In this document: piece by piece, positions 1-8,986 of the stretch
Position numbering within the stretch: position 1 is the first letter of the stretch
How the letters are laid out: the number at the start of each line of letters is the position of its first letter
Assembly: GCA_012841845.1 (NCBI GenBank)
Contig: DUTZ01000157.1
Coordinates: 1 to 14,801, forward strand
Origin: Actinomycetales bacterium
GTDB lineage: Bacteria; Actinomycetota; Actinomycetes; Mycobacteriales; Mycobacteriaceae
Direction of reading: 5' to 3'
DNA: 14,801 nucleotides
Program-made: the position numbers and the translations under genes
Notes under the pieces: generated by a model
Database searches by the model: none
Told to the model about the DNA's origin: nothing
Seen by the model: only the letters and a program-made list of their open reading frames with translations

Positions 1-455
1 CGCTCGGCCACCCGGAACCGCCGCGGCTCGCCCGCCGGGTCCCTGCCGGGTTCGACGTCGACGGGGCAGGCCCCGCGCCCATCCCGCAGCGCCGCCCCCG
101 GATGGTCCGGGGGAAGGGCCTCCACGGCCGTCGTCTCGACCTCGTGGTCCCACCGCGCGACCAGGTCGTACCGGAAGGCGATCCGGTCGCCCACGCGTCC
201 GAGCAGGTCGGCCACGGGCACCGCCCACTCGTCGATCGGGCCCGGCTCCCCGTCCGTGGCCCCGTCGCCGTCAGGCAGCACGACGATCCGGTGGCGGTGC
301 AGGTTACGCCAGCCCATGGCCGCGAGGAGCACGTCGACGAGGTCCTCCACCGTGAGGTCCCCCGCCACCTCGAGCCGTCGCCAGACGGGGGGCCGGGCGC
401 CGGCCAGCCGCACCTTGAGGGTGAGCAACGCCGCGGCGGGATCGGGGGGTGCCAT
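1..455 (-). CDS. Plasmid pRiA4b ORF-3-like family protein (3'-truncated by window edge)
   Basis: The frame opens at ATG 455 and stays open to the window edge, giving 151 codons without a stop, so the C-terminus is missing. The translation shows the pattern of the pRiA4b ORF-3-like family (PF07929): an early strand LTLKVRLAGARPPVWRRLEV (residues 11-30), a helix ending in AAMGW followed by a His-rich HRHRI strand, a GDRIAFRYDL strand near residue 90, and an ACPVDVEP segment matching the family's Cys-Pro motif. The family is widespread in actinobacteria and has no established biochemical role. It is divergent from the gene at 498, with only 42 bp between them. A TACGGT hexamer lies exactly 6 nt before the ATG, consistent with a leaderless transcript. 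Family assignment is from remembered consensus only; function is unknown. Confidence 0.8.
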   Translation of the reverse strand, partial: MAPPDPAAALLTLKVRLAGARPPVWRRLEVAGDLTVEDLVDVLLAAMGWRNLHRHRIVVLPDGDGATDGEPGPIDEWAVPVADLLGRVGDRIAFRYDLVARWDHEVETTAVEALPPDHPGAALRDGRGACPVDVEPGRDPAGEPRRFRVAE

Positions 456-461
456 GGCTCC

Positions 462-467
462 ACCGTA
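462..467 (-). promoter_or_regulatory. Candidate -10 element (leaderless) for the pRiA4b-like gene
   Basis: On the minus strand TACGGT is followed by six bases (ggagcc) and then the ATG at 455. This is the spacing expected if transcription starts at or next to the start codon. No convincing -35 was found. Confidence 0.45.
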
Positions 468-481
468 GACGCGCCGGGCAC

Positions 482-487
482 TACCCT
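482..487 (+). promoter_or_regulatory. Candidate -10 element for the zinc-ribbon-like gene
   Basis: TACCCT lies 10 nt before ATG 498. The intervening ggggcgggac is purine-rich but is not a good Shine-Dalgarno sequence, so the transcript would be leaderless or have a leader of a few bases. Confidence 0.35.
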
Positions 488-497
488 GGGGCGGGAC

Positions 498-761
498 ATG
501 ACGCTCTTCCGCCCGACCCGTTCCCGCGCCACCACGACCCGCGTCGACCTGGCTCCGCTGCGCGTGCGCCCGTGCCGGGACCTGTGCTCGTGGCACCGCA
601 CCCCGGTCGAGCGCCGCGGCGAGGCGATGTTCGCCTGCCGCGGCTGCGGCTCGCAGTGGGTGCCGGGCGAGCACTGGACCCCGCGCGACCGGGACGGCGC
701 CGTCCCCCCGGACATCCTCGCGATCCGCCGGGCGGAGGCCCCGGAGGACGCGGCCCCCTAG
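498..761 (+). CDS. Small zinc-ribbon-like protein, unknown function
   Basis: An 87-residue basic protein. The frame is open further upstream, but the upstream part is antisense to the pRiA4b-like gene, and a TACCCT hexamer sits 10 nt before this ATG, so this start is preferred. Two putative metal-binding pairs are visible: Cys26-x3-Cys30 with His33, and Cys47-x2-Cys50 with His59, separated by about 17 residues, which suggests a single zinc knuckle or ribbon. A Trp-rich stretch (W54, W60) and a charged tail follow. I do not recognise a named family. The stop codon is 9 bp before the acyl-CoA ligase start and overlaps the ligase's candidate -10, so the two may be co-transcribed as well as separately started. 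Nucleic-acid or protein binding is only inferred from the Cys/His pattern. Confidence 0.7.
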   Translation: MTLFRPTRSRATTTRVDLAPLRVRPCRDLCSWHRTPVERRGEAMFACRGCGSQWVPGEHWTPRDRDGAVPPDILAIRRAEAPEDAAP

Positions 762-764
762 GGT
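759..764 (+). promoter_or_regulatory. Candidate -10 element (leaderless) for the acyl-CoA ligase, overlapping a stop codon
   Basis: TAGGGT begins with the TAG stop codon of the preceding gene and is followed by ggaccc and then ATG 771, a 6-nt gap. This is the same geometry as at the hydrolase start, where TAGGGT lies 7 nt before the ATG. Confidence 0.45.
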
Positions 765-770
765 GGACCC

Positions 771-2327
771 ATGACGTCTACCCCTCATACCGACCCCGCC
801 CCCGCGACGCGCGGCGGCACCGTCGACGCCGTGCTGCGCCGGAGCGCGGCCCGTTTCCCGGAGCGCACCGCGCTCACCTTCGCCGACCGGCGGTGGACCT
901 ACGCCGAGCTGGACGCGGCCGTCGACAGGGTGGCCGCGGCGATCCGCGCCCTGGGCCTCGAGGACGGCGCCCGGGTGGCCGCGTACGGCGTGAACTCCGA
1001 CGCCTACCTCCTGGCGTTCCTCGGCGTCTCCCGCGCCGGCTACACCCACGTGCCCGTCAACTACGCCCTCACCGGCGAGGAGCTCGAGTACCTCCTCACC
1101 GACTCGGGGGCCTCGCTCGTCCTCGTGGACCCGGCGCAGCGCGCCACACTCGACCCCGTCGTCGAGCGCCTGCCGGGGATCGAGTCCATCAACCTCCTGC
1201 CGTCCGACGACGCCCCGGCGGGCGGCAGCATCCTCGACGTCGCCCTGGACCCCGTCGGGGGTGAGTCCGTGACCTCCCCCGCGGACGGCGATGCGCTGGC
1301 GCAGCTCCTCTACACCTCGGGCACCACGTCCCGTCCCAAGGGCGCCATGATGACCCACTCGGCACTCGTCCACGAGTACGTGAGCTGCATCCTCACCCTG
1401 GACCTCGCCGCGGACGACGAGCCGCTGGTGACGATGCCGCTCTACCACTCGGCGGCGATGCACGTGTTCGCGCTGCCGTACCTGTCCCTCGGAGCGACGG
1501 TGCACCTCATGGCCGCGCCCGACATCCCGGAGATCCTCCGGCGGGTCGAGGCCGACCGGATCGGGTCGCTCTTCCTCGCCCCCACCGTGTGGGTCCCGCT
1601 GGCCTCGCACCCGGACCTGGAGACCCGGGACCTGTCGAGCCTGCGCAAGGCGCAGTACGGCGCGTCGATCATGCCGGTGACCGTGCTCCAGCGGCTCCGT
1701 GGCCGGTACCCGGAGCTCGGCTTCTACAACTGCTTCGGGCAGTCCGAGATCGGGCCGCTGGCCTGCGTCCTGCGGCCCGAGGAGCACGACGCGCGCCCCG
1801 CGAGCGCCGGCCGGGCCGCGTTCTTCGTCGAGACCCGGGTCGTGGACGAGACCGGCGCCGAGGTCGCGCCGGGCGAGCGCGGCGAGATCGTCTACCGCTC
1901 CCCGCAGCTGTGCCGCGGCTACTGGAACAAGCCCGAGGCCACCGAGGAGGCCTTCCGCGACGGCTGGTTCCACTCCGGGGACCTCGTGGTGCAGGACGAC
2001 GAGGGCTACATCGAGGTCGTCGACCGGATCAAGGACGTCATCAACACCGGCGGCGTGCTCGTCGCCTCCCGCGAGGTCGAGGACGCCGTCTACCGGGACG
2101 AGCGCGTCGCCGAGGTCGCGGTGATCGGCACCCCGGACGACAAGTGGATCGAGGCCGTCACCGCGGTGGTCGTGCTCAAGGACGGCGCCGAGGCCACGGA
2201 GGCGGAGATCATCGACGGCACCCGGGGACACCTCGCACCGTTCAAGGTGCCCAAGCGGATCGTGTTCGTGGACGAGCTCCCGCGGAACCAGTCGGGCAAG
2301 CTGCTCAAGCGCGAGCTGCGGGGGTAG
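771..2327 (+). CDS. AMP-forming acyl-CoA ligase (FadD-like)
   Basis: A 518-residue member of the ANL (acyl-CoA synthetase) superfamily, which activates a carboxylic acid with ATP to an acyl-adenylate and transfers it to CoA. The core motifs are intact and in order: phosphate loop YTSGTTSRPKG at residues 181-191, FGQSE at 322-326 (the usual YGxTE position), GWFHSGDL at 398-405, hinge DRIKD at 418-422, and the C-terminal catalytic lysine in PRNQSGK, K510. Length is normal for short-, medium- or long-chain acyl-CoA synthetases; there is no carrier-protein domain. Substrate cannot be read from sequence; fatty, aromatic or terpenoid acids are all possible. It lies 140 bp before a mycofactocin-type dehydrogenase on the same strand, which suggests an alcohol/aldehyde-to-acid-to-CoA route, but this is inference. 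No Shine-Dalgarno sequence is visible; leaderless translation is likely. Confidence 0.93.
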   Translation: MTSTPHTDPAPATRGGTVDAVLRRSAARFPERTALTFADRRWTYAELDAAVDRVAAAIRALGLEDGARVAAYGVNSDAYLLAFLGVSRAGYTHVPVNYALTGEELEYLLTDSGASLVLVDPAQRATLDPVVERLPGIESINLLPSDDAPAGGSILDVALDPVGGESVTSPADGDALAQLLYTSGTTSRPKGAMMTHSALVHEYVSCILTLDLAADDEPLVTMPLYHSAAMHVFALPYLSLGATVHLMAAPDIPEILRRVEADRIGSLFLAPTVWVPLASHPDLETRDLSSLRKAQYGASIMPVTVLQRLRGRYPELGFYNCFGQSEIGPLACVLRPEEHDARPASAGRAAFFVETRVVDETGAEVAPGERGEIVYRSPQLCRGYWNKPEATEEAFRDGWFHSGDLVVQDDEGYIEVVDRIKDVINTGGVLVASREVEDAVYRDERVAEVAVIGTPDDKWIEAVTAVVVLKDGAEATEAEIIDGTRGHLAPFKVPKRIVFVDELPRNQSGKLLKRELRG

Positions 2328-2403
2328 CGCGCGGTACCGGCCCGGGTCGTGACCCGTCCCACCCCCTCCACCGCCGCCGCCGACGCGGCGTCGCGATCCG
2401 ACC

Positions 2404-2409
2404 TACCCT
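2404..2409 (+). promoter_or_regulatory. Candidate -10 element for the mycofactocin-type SDR gene
   Basis: TACCCT occurs in the 140-bp gap after the ligase. Transcription starting about 7 nt downstream would give a leader of roughly 50 nt before the SDR start. The leader carries a clear ribosome binding site, AGGGAGG at 2456-2462, 5 nt before ATG 2468. The rest of the gap is GC-rich, with no convincing rho-independent terminator. Confidence 0.35.
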
Positions 2410-2467
2410 GGACGATAGGTGATGTACCCCACACCGGGTGGGTGCACACGAGACCAGGGAGGTCATC

Positions 2468-3292
2468 ATGGGAAGGTTCGACGGCAAGGTCGCCTTGATC
2501 ACGGGGGCCGCGCGGGGGCAGGGGCGCAGCCACGCGCTCAAACTCGCCGAGGAGGGGGCCGACATCATCGCGGTGGACATCTCCACCCAGGTCGCGACGT
2601 GCCCCTACCCCACCGCCACCGCGGAGGATCTCGCCGAGACCGTCCGGCAGGTGGAAGCGCTCGGTCGCCGCATCGTGGCCCGCGAGGCCGACGTCCGCGA
2701 CACAGAGGCGCTGCGGACCGCGGTCGACGCGGGCGTGGCCGAGCTCGGCCGGCTCGACGTGGTGTGCGGCAACGCCGGCATCGCGAGCTTCGCGCCCGGC
2801 GCCGACATGTCGGACGAGATGTGGGAGGAGATGCTCGCCATCAACCTCTCCGGCGTGTGGCGCACGTGCAAGGTCGCGATCCCGCACCTCCTCGCGTCCG
2901 GCGGCGGCTCGATCGTCCTCACCAGCTCGCTGGCCGGCCTCAAGGGGCTGGCCGGCATCGCCCACTACGCCTCCGCCAAGCACGGGCTGCTCGGGCTGAT
3001 GAAGGTCCTGGCGGTGGAGTACGGCGAGCAGGGCGTCCGCGTCAACACCGTCCACCCGACCAACGTGGACACCGACATGATCATGAACGACGCCACGATG
3101 GGCCAGTTCGGCGCCGACGGCGGTGACGCCAAGGCGGCGTTCGCCGAGTCGGCGCGGCAGATGCACCTGCTGCCCGTCCCGTGGGTGGAGTCGATCGACA
3201 TCTCCAACGCGGTGGCCTTCCTCGCCTCCGACGAGGCCCGGTACATCACCGGCGTCTCCCTGCCGGTGGACGCGGGCGCCGCGATCAAGTGA
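2468..3292 (+). CDS. Mycofactocin-coupled short-chain dehydrogenase/reductase
   Basis: A 274-residue classical-fold SDR. The nucleotide-binding motif TGAARGQG is at residues 12-19, and Asp37 at the end of strand 2 favours NAD over NADP. NAG is at 102-104, and the catalytic tetrad reads N126, S154, Y167 and K171 (YASAK). The GQGRSHA signature and the insertion after strand 2 (about residues 39-60, with CPYPTATAEDLAETV) are hallmarks of the mycofactocin-associated SDR subfamily (TIGR03971). Those enzymes hold NAD(H) non-exchangeably and pass electrons to the peptide-derived cofactor mycofactocin, oxidising alcohols or carveol-like substrates. ATG 2468 is chosen because AGGGAGG sits 5 nt upstream and the Rossmann fold starts at once; an in-frame ATG at 2438 lacks such a site. 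The gene converges on the hydrolase with 31 bp between stops. The mycofactocin biosynthesis genes are not in the window. Confidence 0.9.
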   Translation: MGRFDGKVALITGAARGQGRSHALKLAEEGADIIAVDISTQVATCPYPTATAEDLAETVRQVEALGRRIVAREADVRDTEALRTAVDAGVAELGRLDVVCGNAGIASFAPGADMSDEMWEEMLAINLSGVWRTCKVAIPHLLASGGGSIVLTSSLAGLKGLAGIAHYASAKHGLLGLMKVLAVEYGEQGVRVNTVHPTNVDTDMIMNDATMGQFGADGGDAKAAFAESARQMHLLPVPWVESIDISNAVAFLASDEARYITGVSLPVDAGAAIK

Positions 3293-3323
3293 CGGCGACA
3301 CCGTCGGATACCGCGCGGGCCGG

Positions 3324-4157
3324 TCAGCCGATCCGCGCGAGGATCTCCTCCGCCACGGCGTCCGCGGCCTGCTCGGGCACCCAGTGGCCCACGCCCGACA
3401 GGGCGACGAACCGGTAGTCGCCCGTGACGCGGGCGGCGCAGCCCTCCGCCGCCGTCCTGCCGATCGCCATGTCCTCCTCGCCCCACACGTAGGTGGTGGG
3501 CACGGTGACGTCCGGCAGGTCGGTGCGCCGCATCGCCCGGTACCAGTTGAGCGCCGCGGTGAGCGCGTCCCGGTCGCCGAGGACCGCGAGGTGGGCGTCG
3601 ACGAGCTCTGCGGGCACGTCCGCGCCGAACAGCGCCCTCATGCGGTGCGCCCCGTCCTCGAGGAGGACGTCCTCGGCGCGGCCCTCCTGCCGGAAGAGCC
3701 CGAAGTACGCGGACTTCTCCTGCTGGACCGGGTCGGCGAGGATCGCGTCGGCGAAGGCGGTCAGGTGCGGCACCGAGACGGCCGTGAGCGCCTCCACCCT
3801 GCCCGGGTGGTGCGCCGCGAGCCACCACGCGACCGAGGCGCCCCAGTCGTGGCCGGCGACGTGCGCGCCGTCGAGGCCCAGGTGGTCGAGGACCGCCAGC
3901 GCGTCGGCACCGAGGTGGTCCAGGGCGTACGCGTCCACCCCGGCGGGCCGGGCGCCCGGCGAGTACCCGCGCTGGGCGGGCGCCACCACACGCACCCCGC
4001 GGGGCACGAGCCGCTCGGCGACCGGGCCCCACTCCCACGGGGTCTCGGGGAAGCCGTGCAGCGCCAGCACCGTGGCGCGGGGCGCCGCGTCCGGGGACCA
4101 GTCGAGCACGTCCAGCGTGCCCACGTGGACGGGGACGGTCAGACTGCGGGGTTCCAT
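3324..4157 (-). CDS. Alpha/beta hydrolase, epoxide hydrolase-like
   Basis: A 277-residue alpha/beta-hydrolase. The oxyanion-hole motif HGFPE is at residues 34-38. The nucleophile elbow GHDWGA has Asp104 rather than Ser, the acid is Asp229 in WGEED, and the base is His258 in GVGHW. Asp as nucleophile limits the choice to epoxide hydrolases, haloalkane dehalogenases and fluoroacetate dehalogenases. HGFPE and the two cap tyrosines, Tyr151 and Tyr206 in NWYRAM, favour an epoxide hydrolase, where the tyrosines activate the epoxide oxygen. No signal peptide, so cytosolic. Its position beside gcvP matches Rv1833c of M. tuberculosis, annotated as a haloalkane dehalogenase, so the label should be held loosely. 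TAGGGT lies 7 nt before the ATG with no Shine-Dalgarno sequence, suggesting leaderless translation. The upstream gene ends 27 bp away. Confidence 0.9.
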   Translation of the reverse strand: MEPRSLTVPVHVGTLDVLDWSPDAAPRATVLALHGFPETPWEWGPVAERLVPRGVRVVAPAQRGYSPGARPAGVDAYALDHLGADALAVLDHLGLDGAHVAGHDWGASVAWWLAAHHPGRVEALTAVSVPHLTAFADAILADPVQQEKSAYFGLFRQEGRAEDVLLEDGAHRMRALFGADVPAELVDAHLAVLGDRDALTAALNWYRAMRRTDLPDVTVPTTYVWGEEDMAIGRTAAEGCAARVTGDYRFVALSGVGHWVPEQAADAVAEEILARIG

Positions 4158-4164
4158 GGGGCGG

Positions 4165-4170
4165 ACCCTA
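4165..4170 (-). promoter_or_regulatory. Candidate -10 element (leaderless) for the hydrolase gene
   Basis: On the minus strand TAGGGT is followed by seven bases (ccgcccc) and ATG 4157. The gap between this gene and the one upstream is only 27 bp, so the -35 region would lie inside the upstream coding sequence. Confidence 0.45.
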
Positions 4171-4184
4171 GCCGCTCGCGGCGC

Positions 4185-5030
4185 TCAGCGCCGCCGGGTC
4201 CCGCCGGGCGGCGAGTCGGCGCCGGTGCCGTCGGCCGGGACGTCGCCGCGCCGCCGGTCGTGCCAGTCCCGCACCAACCACATCTCCACGACGAGCGGGT
4301 CCACCGCCGCGTGCCGCGCCCACGTCGAGACGACGTCGAGGTAGCGCTCGTACCGGCGCGGCGTCATCCGCGCGATCGACTCCACCTCGGTCCAGCCCGC
4401 GTGGACGAGTGAGGCCAGGCCCGCCGGGTCGACGGGGACGATCTCCACCTCCGACCACGCCATGGCCAGGGACGACAGGTACAGCGACGCCAGCGGGTAG
4501 CCGAGGTCGGGCACCCCACGGCCGACGCAGCCGTGCGACGCGCCGTTGCGGAGCAGGCTCATCGCGTCCGACGGGGAGTCCAGCCAGTCCACCACGTCGT
4601 GCAGGACGAGCGGGTACCCGTGTGCGGACACCGAGTGCCACGCGGGCCGGTCACGTTCGGGGACCCGGAAGTCCGGCAGACCACGCCGGATCCCGGACCG
4701 CTGCGGGTGCCCGGCGAGCCAGGCAGCGCACATGTACAGCGCGATCACCGACTCCTCGAGGCTGCCCCGGGCACGCCGGCCGGCGGCCCACAGGTCGCTG
4801 CGGCGCAGGTAGCCGCGCCCGGACTCGACGACCCCGCCGTCCGGTCCGCCCGCGCGCAGGCGGAGGTCGATCCCCCGCTCCGCCAGGCGGAGGTTCCACA
4901 GGTCGAGGTCGACCTCCACGTACTCGTCCGCCACCAGCAGCGCCGGGGGCTGGGCGCGACACCACTCGAGGCAGGCCGCGGGCAGGGCCGGGACTGGTCG
5001 TGCTCCGATCGTCGTCATGCCCCGCACCAT
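4185..5030 (-). CDS. Conserved-looking hypothetical protein, family not recognised
   Basis: A soluble protein of about 281 residues that I do not recognise. It is Trp- and Leu-rich and apparently all-globular up to about residue 255, then has a charged, Gly/Pro-rich tail ending in TRRR that is probably disordered. Features include ALLVADEYVEVDLDLWNLRL near the N-terminus, a His/Trp stretch around AWHSVSAHGYPL, and a Gly-rich NGASHGCVGRGVPDLGYP segment. No signal peptide, membrane helix or classical nucleotide-binding motif is visible. ATG 5030 is chosen because a near-consensus TACCCC lies 6 nt before it, the spacing seen at neighbouring genes; ATG 5018 (MTTIGARP) is a good alternative. The frame extends to 5132 but would overlap gcvP. 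It lies 43 bp after gcvP and 27 bp before the hydrolase, so co-expression is plausible. Confidence 0.75.
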   Translation of the reverse strand: MVRGMTTIGARPVPALPAACLEWCRAQPPALLVADEYVEVDLDLWNLRLAERGIDLRLRAGGPDGGVVESGRGYLRRSDLWAAGRRARGSLEESVIALYMCAAWLAGHPQRSGIRRGLPDFRVPERDRPAWHSVSAHGYPLVLHDVVDWLDSPSDAMSLLRNGASHGCVGRGVPDLGYPLASLYLSSLAMAWSEVEIVPVDPAGLASLVHAGWTEVESIARMTPRRYERYLDVVSTWARHAAVDPLVVEMWLVRDWHDRRRGDVPADGTGADSPPGGTRRR

Positions 5031-5073
5031 GGCACAGGGGTACGACACGATCCGCGGCCCGAGGCCGGAGGCC

Positions 5074-7962
<2,889 letters not shown>

Positions 7963-7983
7963 CGGTGCTCCTGAGAAGGGCGG

Positions 7984-8003
7984 GCCGCCCTCCGGTGGGC
8001 GGC
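7984..8003 (-). other. Hairpin in the gcvP leader, possible riboswitch expression platform
   Basis: A perfect 7-bp stem (GCCGCCC / GGGCGGC) with a 6-nt loop lies between aptamer II and the AGGAG ribosome binding site, about 11 nt before that site. It lacks a U-tract, so it may act on translation initiation or Rho access rather than as a classical terminator. A competing pairing is possible between the 3' arm of aptamer II (GAGAGGG, 8020-8026) and CCCTTCTC (7973-7980) just upstream of the binding site. Confidence 0.4.
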
Positions 8004-8018
8004 GCGCGGGCCGGTCGT

Positions 8019-8132
8019 ACCCTCTCCGCTCTGTCCCGTGCCGGGCCGCGCCGGCGCCTGAGAGATTCGACCGGGACCGCGGACCGCGGCCGGTCTTTCC
8101 CCGTGGGCGGGTGGTCGGTTCCACCGCTCTCC
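8019..8132 (-). promoter_or_regulatory. Glycine riboswitch, aptamer II (divergent core)
   Basis: On the minus strand the segment opens with GGAGAG directly after aptamer I and forms a GGTGG/CCACC hairpin. It then shows GCCCACGGGGAAAG (8095-8108), a variant of the usual GCCGAAGGGG core. Next come a GACCGG/CCGGTC stem, the hallmark CTCTCAGGCGC (8054-8064) and GGGACAGAGCGGAGAG (8022-8037). Order and motifs match the second aptamer of tandem glycine riboswitches. The altered core at 8101-8108 may reduce glycine affinity or only alter packing. Confidence 0.82.
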
Positions 8133-8232
8133 AGAGGCGTCCGTTCGACTCACGGTCCGGGTGCCTGAGAGATTCTCGGAGAGGAGTTGCTCCTTCGGCG
8201 CCCGCGGCCGGCTGCCGCGGGGCTCTCCCGTG
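8133..8232 (-). promoter_or_regulatory. Glycine riboswitch, aptamer I
   Basis: On the minus strand the consensus elements appear in order: GGGAGAG (8223-8229), a GC-rich P2 hairpin, the invariant GCCGAAGGAGCAA (8187-8199), a P3 stem, CTCTCAGGCA (8162-8171), GGACCG (8153-8158) and the closing CTCT (8133-8136). This is the canonical glycine aptamer found upstream of gcv genes. With aptamer II it forms the usual tandem pair joined by a very short linker. The pair precedes gcvP, where glycine binding typically switches expression on. Confidence 0.93.
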
Positions 8233-8253
8233 CGTCGCGTGAACGCAGTCCCG

Positions 8254-8259
8254 AGTCTA
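8254..8259 (-). promoter_or_regulatory. Candidate -10 element of the gcvP riboswitch transcript
   Basis: TAGACT on the minus strand lies between the terminator of the upstream MerR gene and the first aptamer; a start about 7 nt downstream would be near 8247, some 15 nt before the aptamer. The -35 position falls inside the terminator hairpin, so terminator and promoter overlap. Confidence 0.45.
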
Positions 8260-8265
8260 GACGCA

Positions 8266-8307
8266 GACGGCGCCGCCGCCCGCATCATCGCGGGAGGCGG
8301 CGCCGTC
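8266..8307 (-). terminator. Strong hairpin terminator after the second MerR gene
   Basis: The arms GACGGCGCCGCC (8266-8277) and GGCGGCGCCGTC (8296-8307) are perfectly complementary over 12 bp. An inner CCCGC/GCGGG stem (8279-8283 and 8290-8294) continues the helix after one mismatch, closing on a 6-nt loop. It begins 13 nt after the MerR stop codon. There is no U-run, which is common for actinobacterial terminators. Confidence 0.8.
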
Positions 8308-8320
8308 CGGTCGTGGAGCG

Positions 8321-8962
8321 CTAGCCTGTGCGGCGGTTGGCGCGGGCGCGGCGGCGGGCGGCGAGCTCGTCCTCGACCACCTCGACGACGTCCTCCTCGG
8401 ACACCGTCTCGGCGGGGAACTCGGAGATCGAGCCCGCGAGCTCGCGCATGGCGCCGCCGATGCCGATACCGAACACGCCCTGACCGCCCTGCAGCAGGTC
8501 GAAGACCTCCTCCTTGGAGGTGCACTCGAACACGGTGCGCCCGTCGGAGAACAGGGTGATGGTGGCGAGGTCCTGGACCCCGCGGGAGCGGATCTGGTCC
8601 ACGGCCTTGCGGATGTTCTGCAGCGAGATCCCGGTGTCGAGGAGCTGCTTGACGATCTTGAGGACGAGGATGTCCTTGAAGGAGTAGAGGCGCTGGCTGC
8701 CGGACCCGGCGGCGTTGCGGATCGAGGGGACGACGAGGTCGGTGCGCGCCCAGTAGTCGAGCTGGCGGTACGTGATCCCGGCGACCTGGCAGGCGATGGG
8801 GACGCGGTACCCGGTGGTCGCGTCCGGGATACCGTCGTCCGGGAACAGACCGGGCTGCACCTCGTCCAGCGTGGCCTGCATGGCCTCGGCGGTCTCCCCG
8901 AGGAGACCCTCGGCTTCCGTACCGGTGGAGGACGACTCCGGACCCCGGGTGTGGTCGGCCAC
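8321..8962 (-). CDS. MerR-family transcriptional regulator (Rv1830 type)
   Basis: A 213-residue regulator. The start is GTG 8962, with GAGGGAG (8968-8974) 5 nt upstream; in-frame ATG 9064 has no such site and would run through the 24-bp palindrome. The MerR helix-turn-helix and wing cover about residues 51-125 (GYRVPIACQVAGITYRQLDYWARTDL; then RLYSFKDILVLKIVKQLLDTG). Residues 2-45 are an acidic, low-complexity leader. The C-terminal part has no Cys or His cluster and ends in an acidic then Arg-rich tail, so it is not a metal sensor of the usual kind. Position between a DUF151 nuclease and gcvP matches Rv1830 of M. tuberculosis. It has its own promoter, a palindrome in its leader and a strong terminator, so it is a single-gene unit. 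Confidence 0.93.
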   Translation of the reverse strand: MADHTRGPESSSTGTEAEGLLGETAEAMQATLDEVQPGLFPDDGIPDATTGYRVPIACQVAGITYRQLDYWARTDLVVPSIRNAAGSGSQRLYSFKDILVLKIVKQLLDTGISLQNIRKAVDQIRSRGVQDLATITLFSDGRTVFECTSKEEVFDLLQGGQGVFGIGIGGAMRELAGSISEFPAETVSEEDVVEVVEDELAARRRARANRRTG

Positions 8963-8986
8963 GATTGCTCCCTCACGAAAGGTGGT

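Noticed and set aside
102..497. In-frame N-terminal extension of the zinc-ribbon-like gene back to ATG 102
   Set aside because: It would be antisense to the pRiA4b ORF-3-like gene, whose family motifs are clear, and would read low-complexity sequence. A -10-like hexamer supports the start at 498.
2335..2400. GC-rich inverted repeats after the acyl-CoA ligase
   Set aside because: CGGGTC/GACCCG has a 2-nt loop and the CGCCG/CGGCG pairs are short. Such repeats are expected by composition, so no terminator is called.
3291..3305. GACGG-cgaca-CCGTC hairpin between the convergent SDR and hydrolase genes
   Set aside because: Only a 5-bp stem overlapping the SDR stop codon and no U-run on either strand; not enough to call a terminator.
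7963..8124. Longer GcvP starting at ATG 8124
   Set aside because: It would translate aptamer II and the leader hairpin. TTG 7962 has AGGAG at 5-nt spacing and homology starts just after it.
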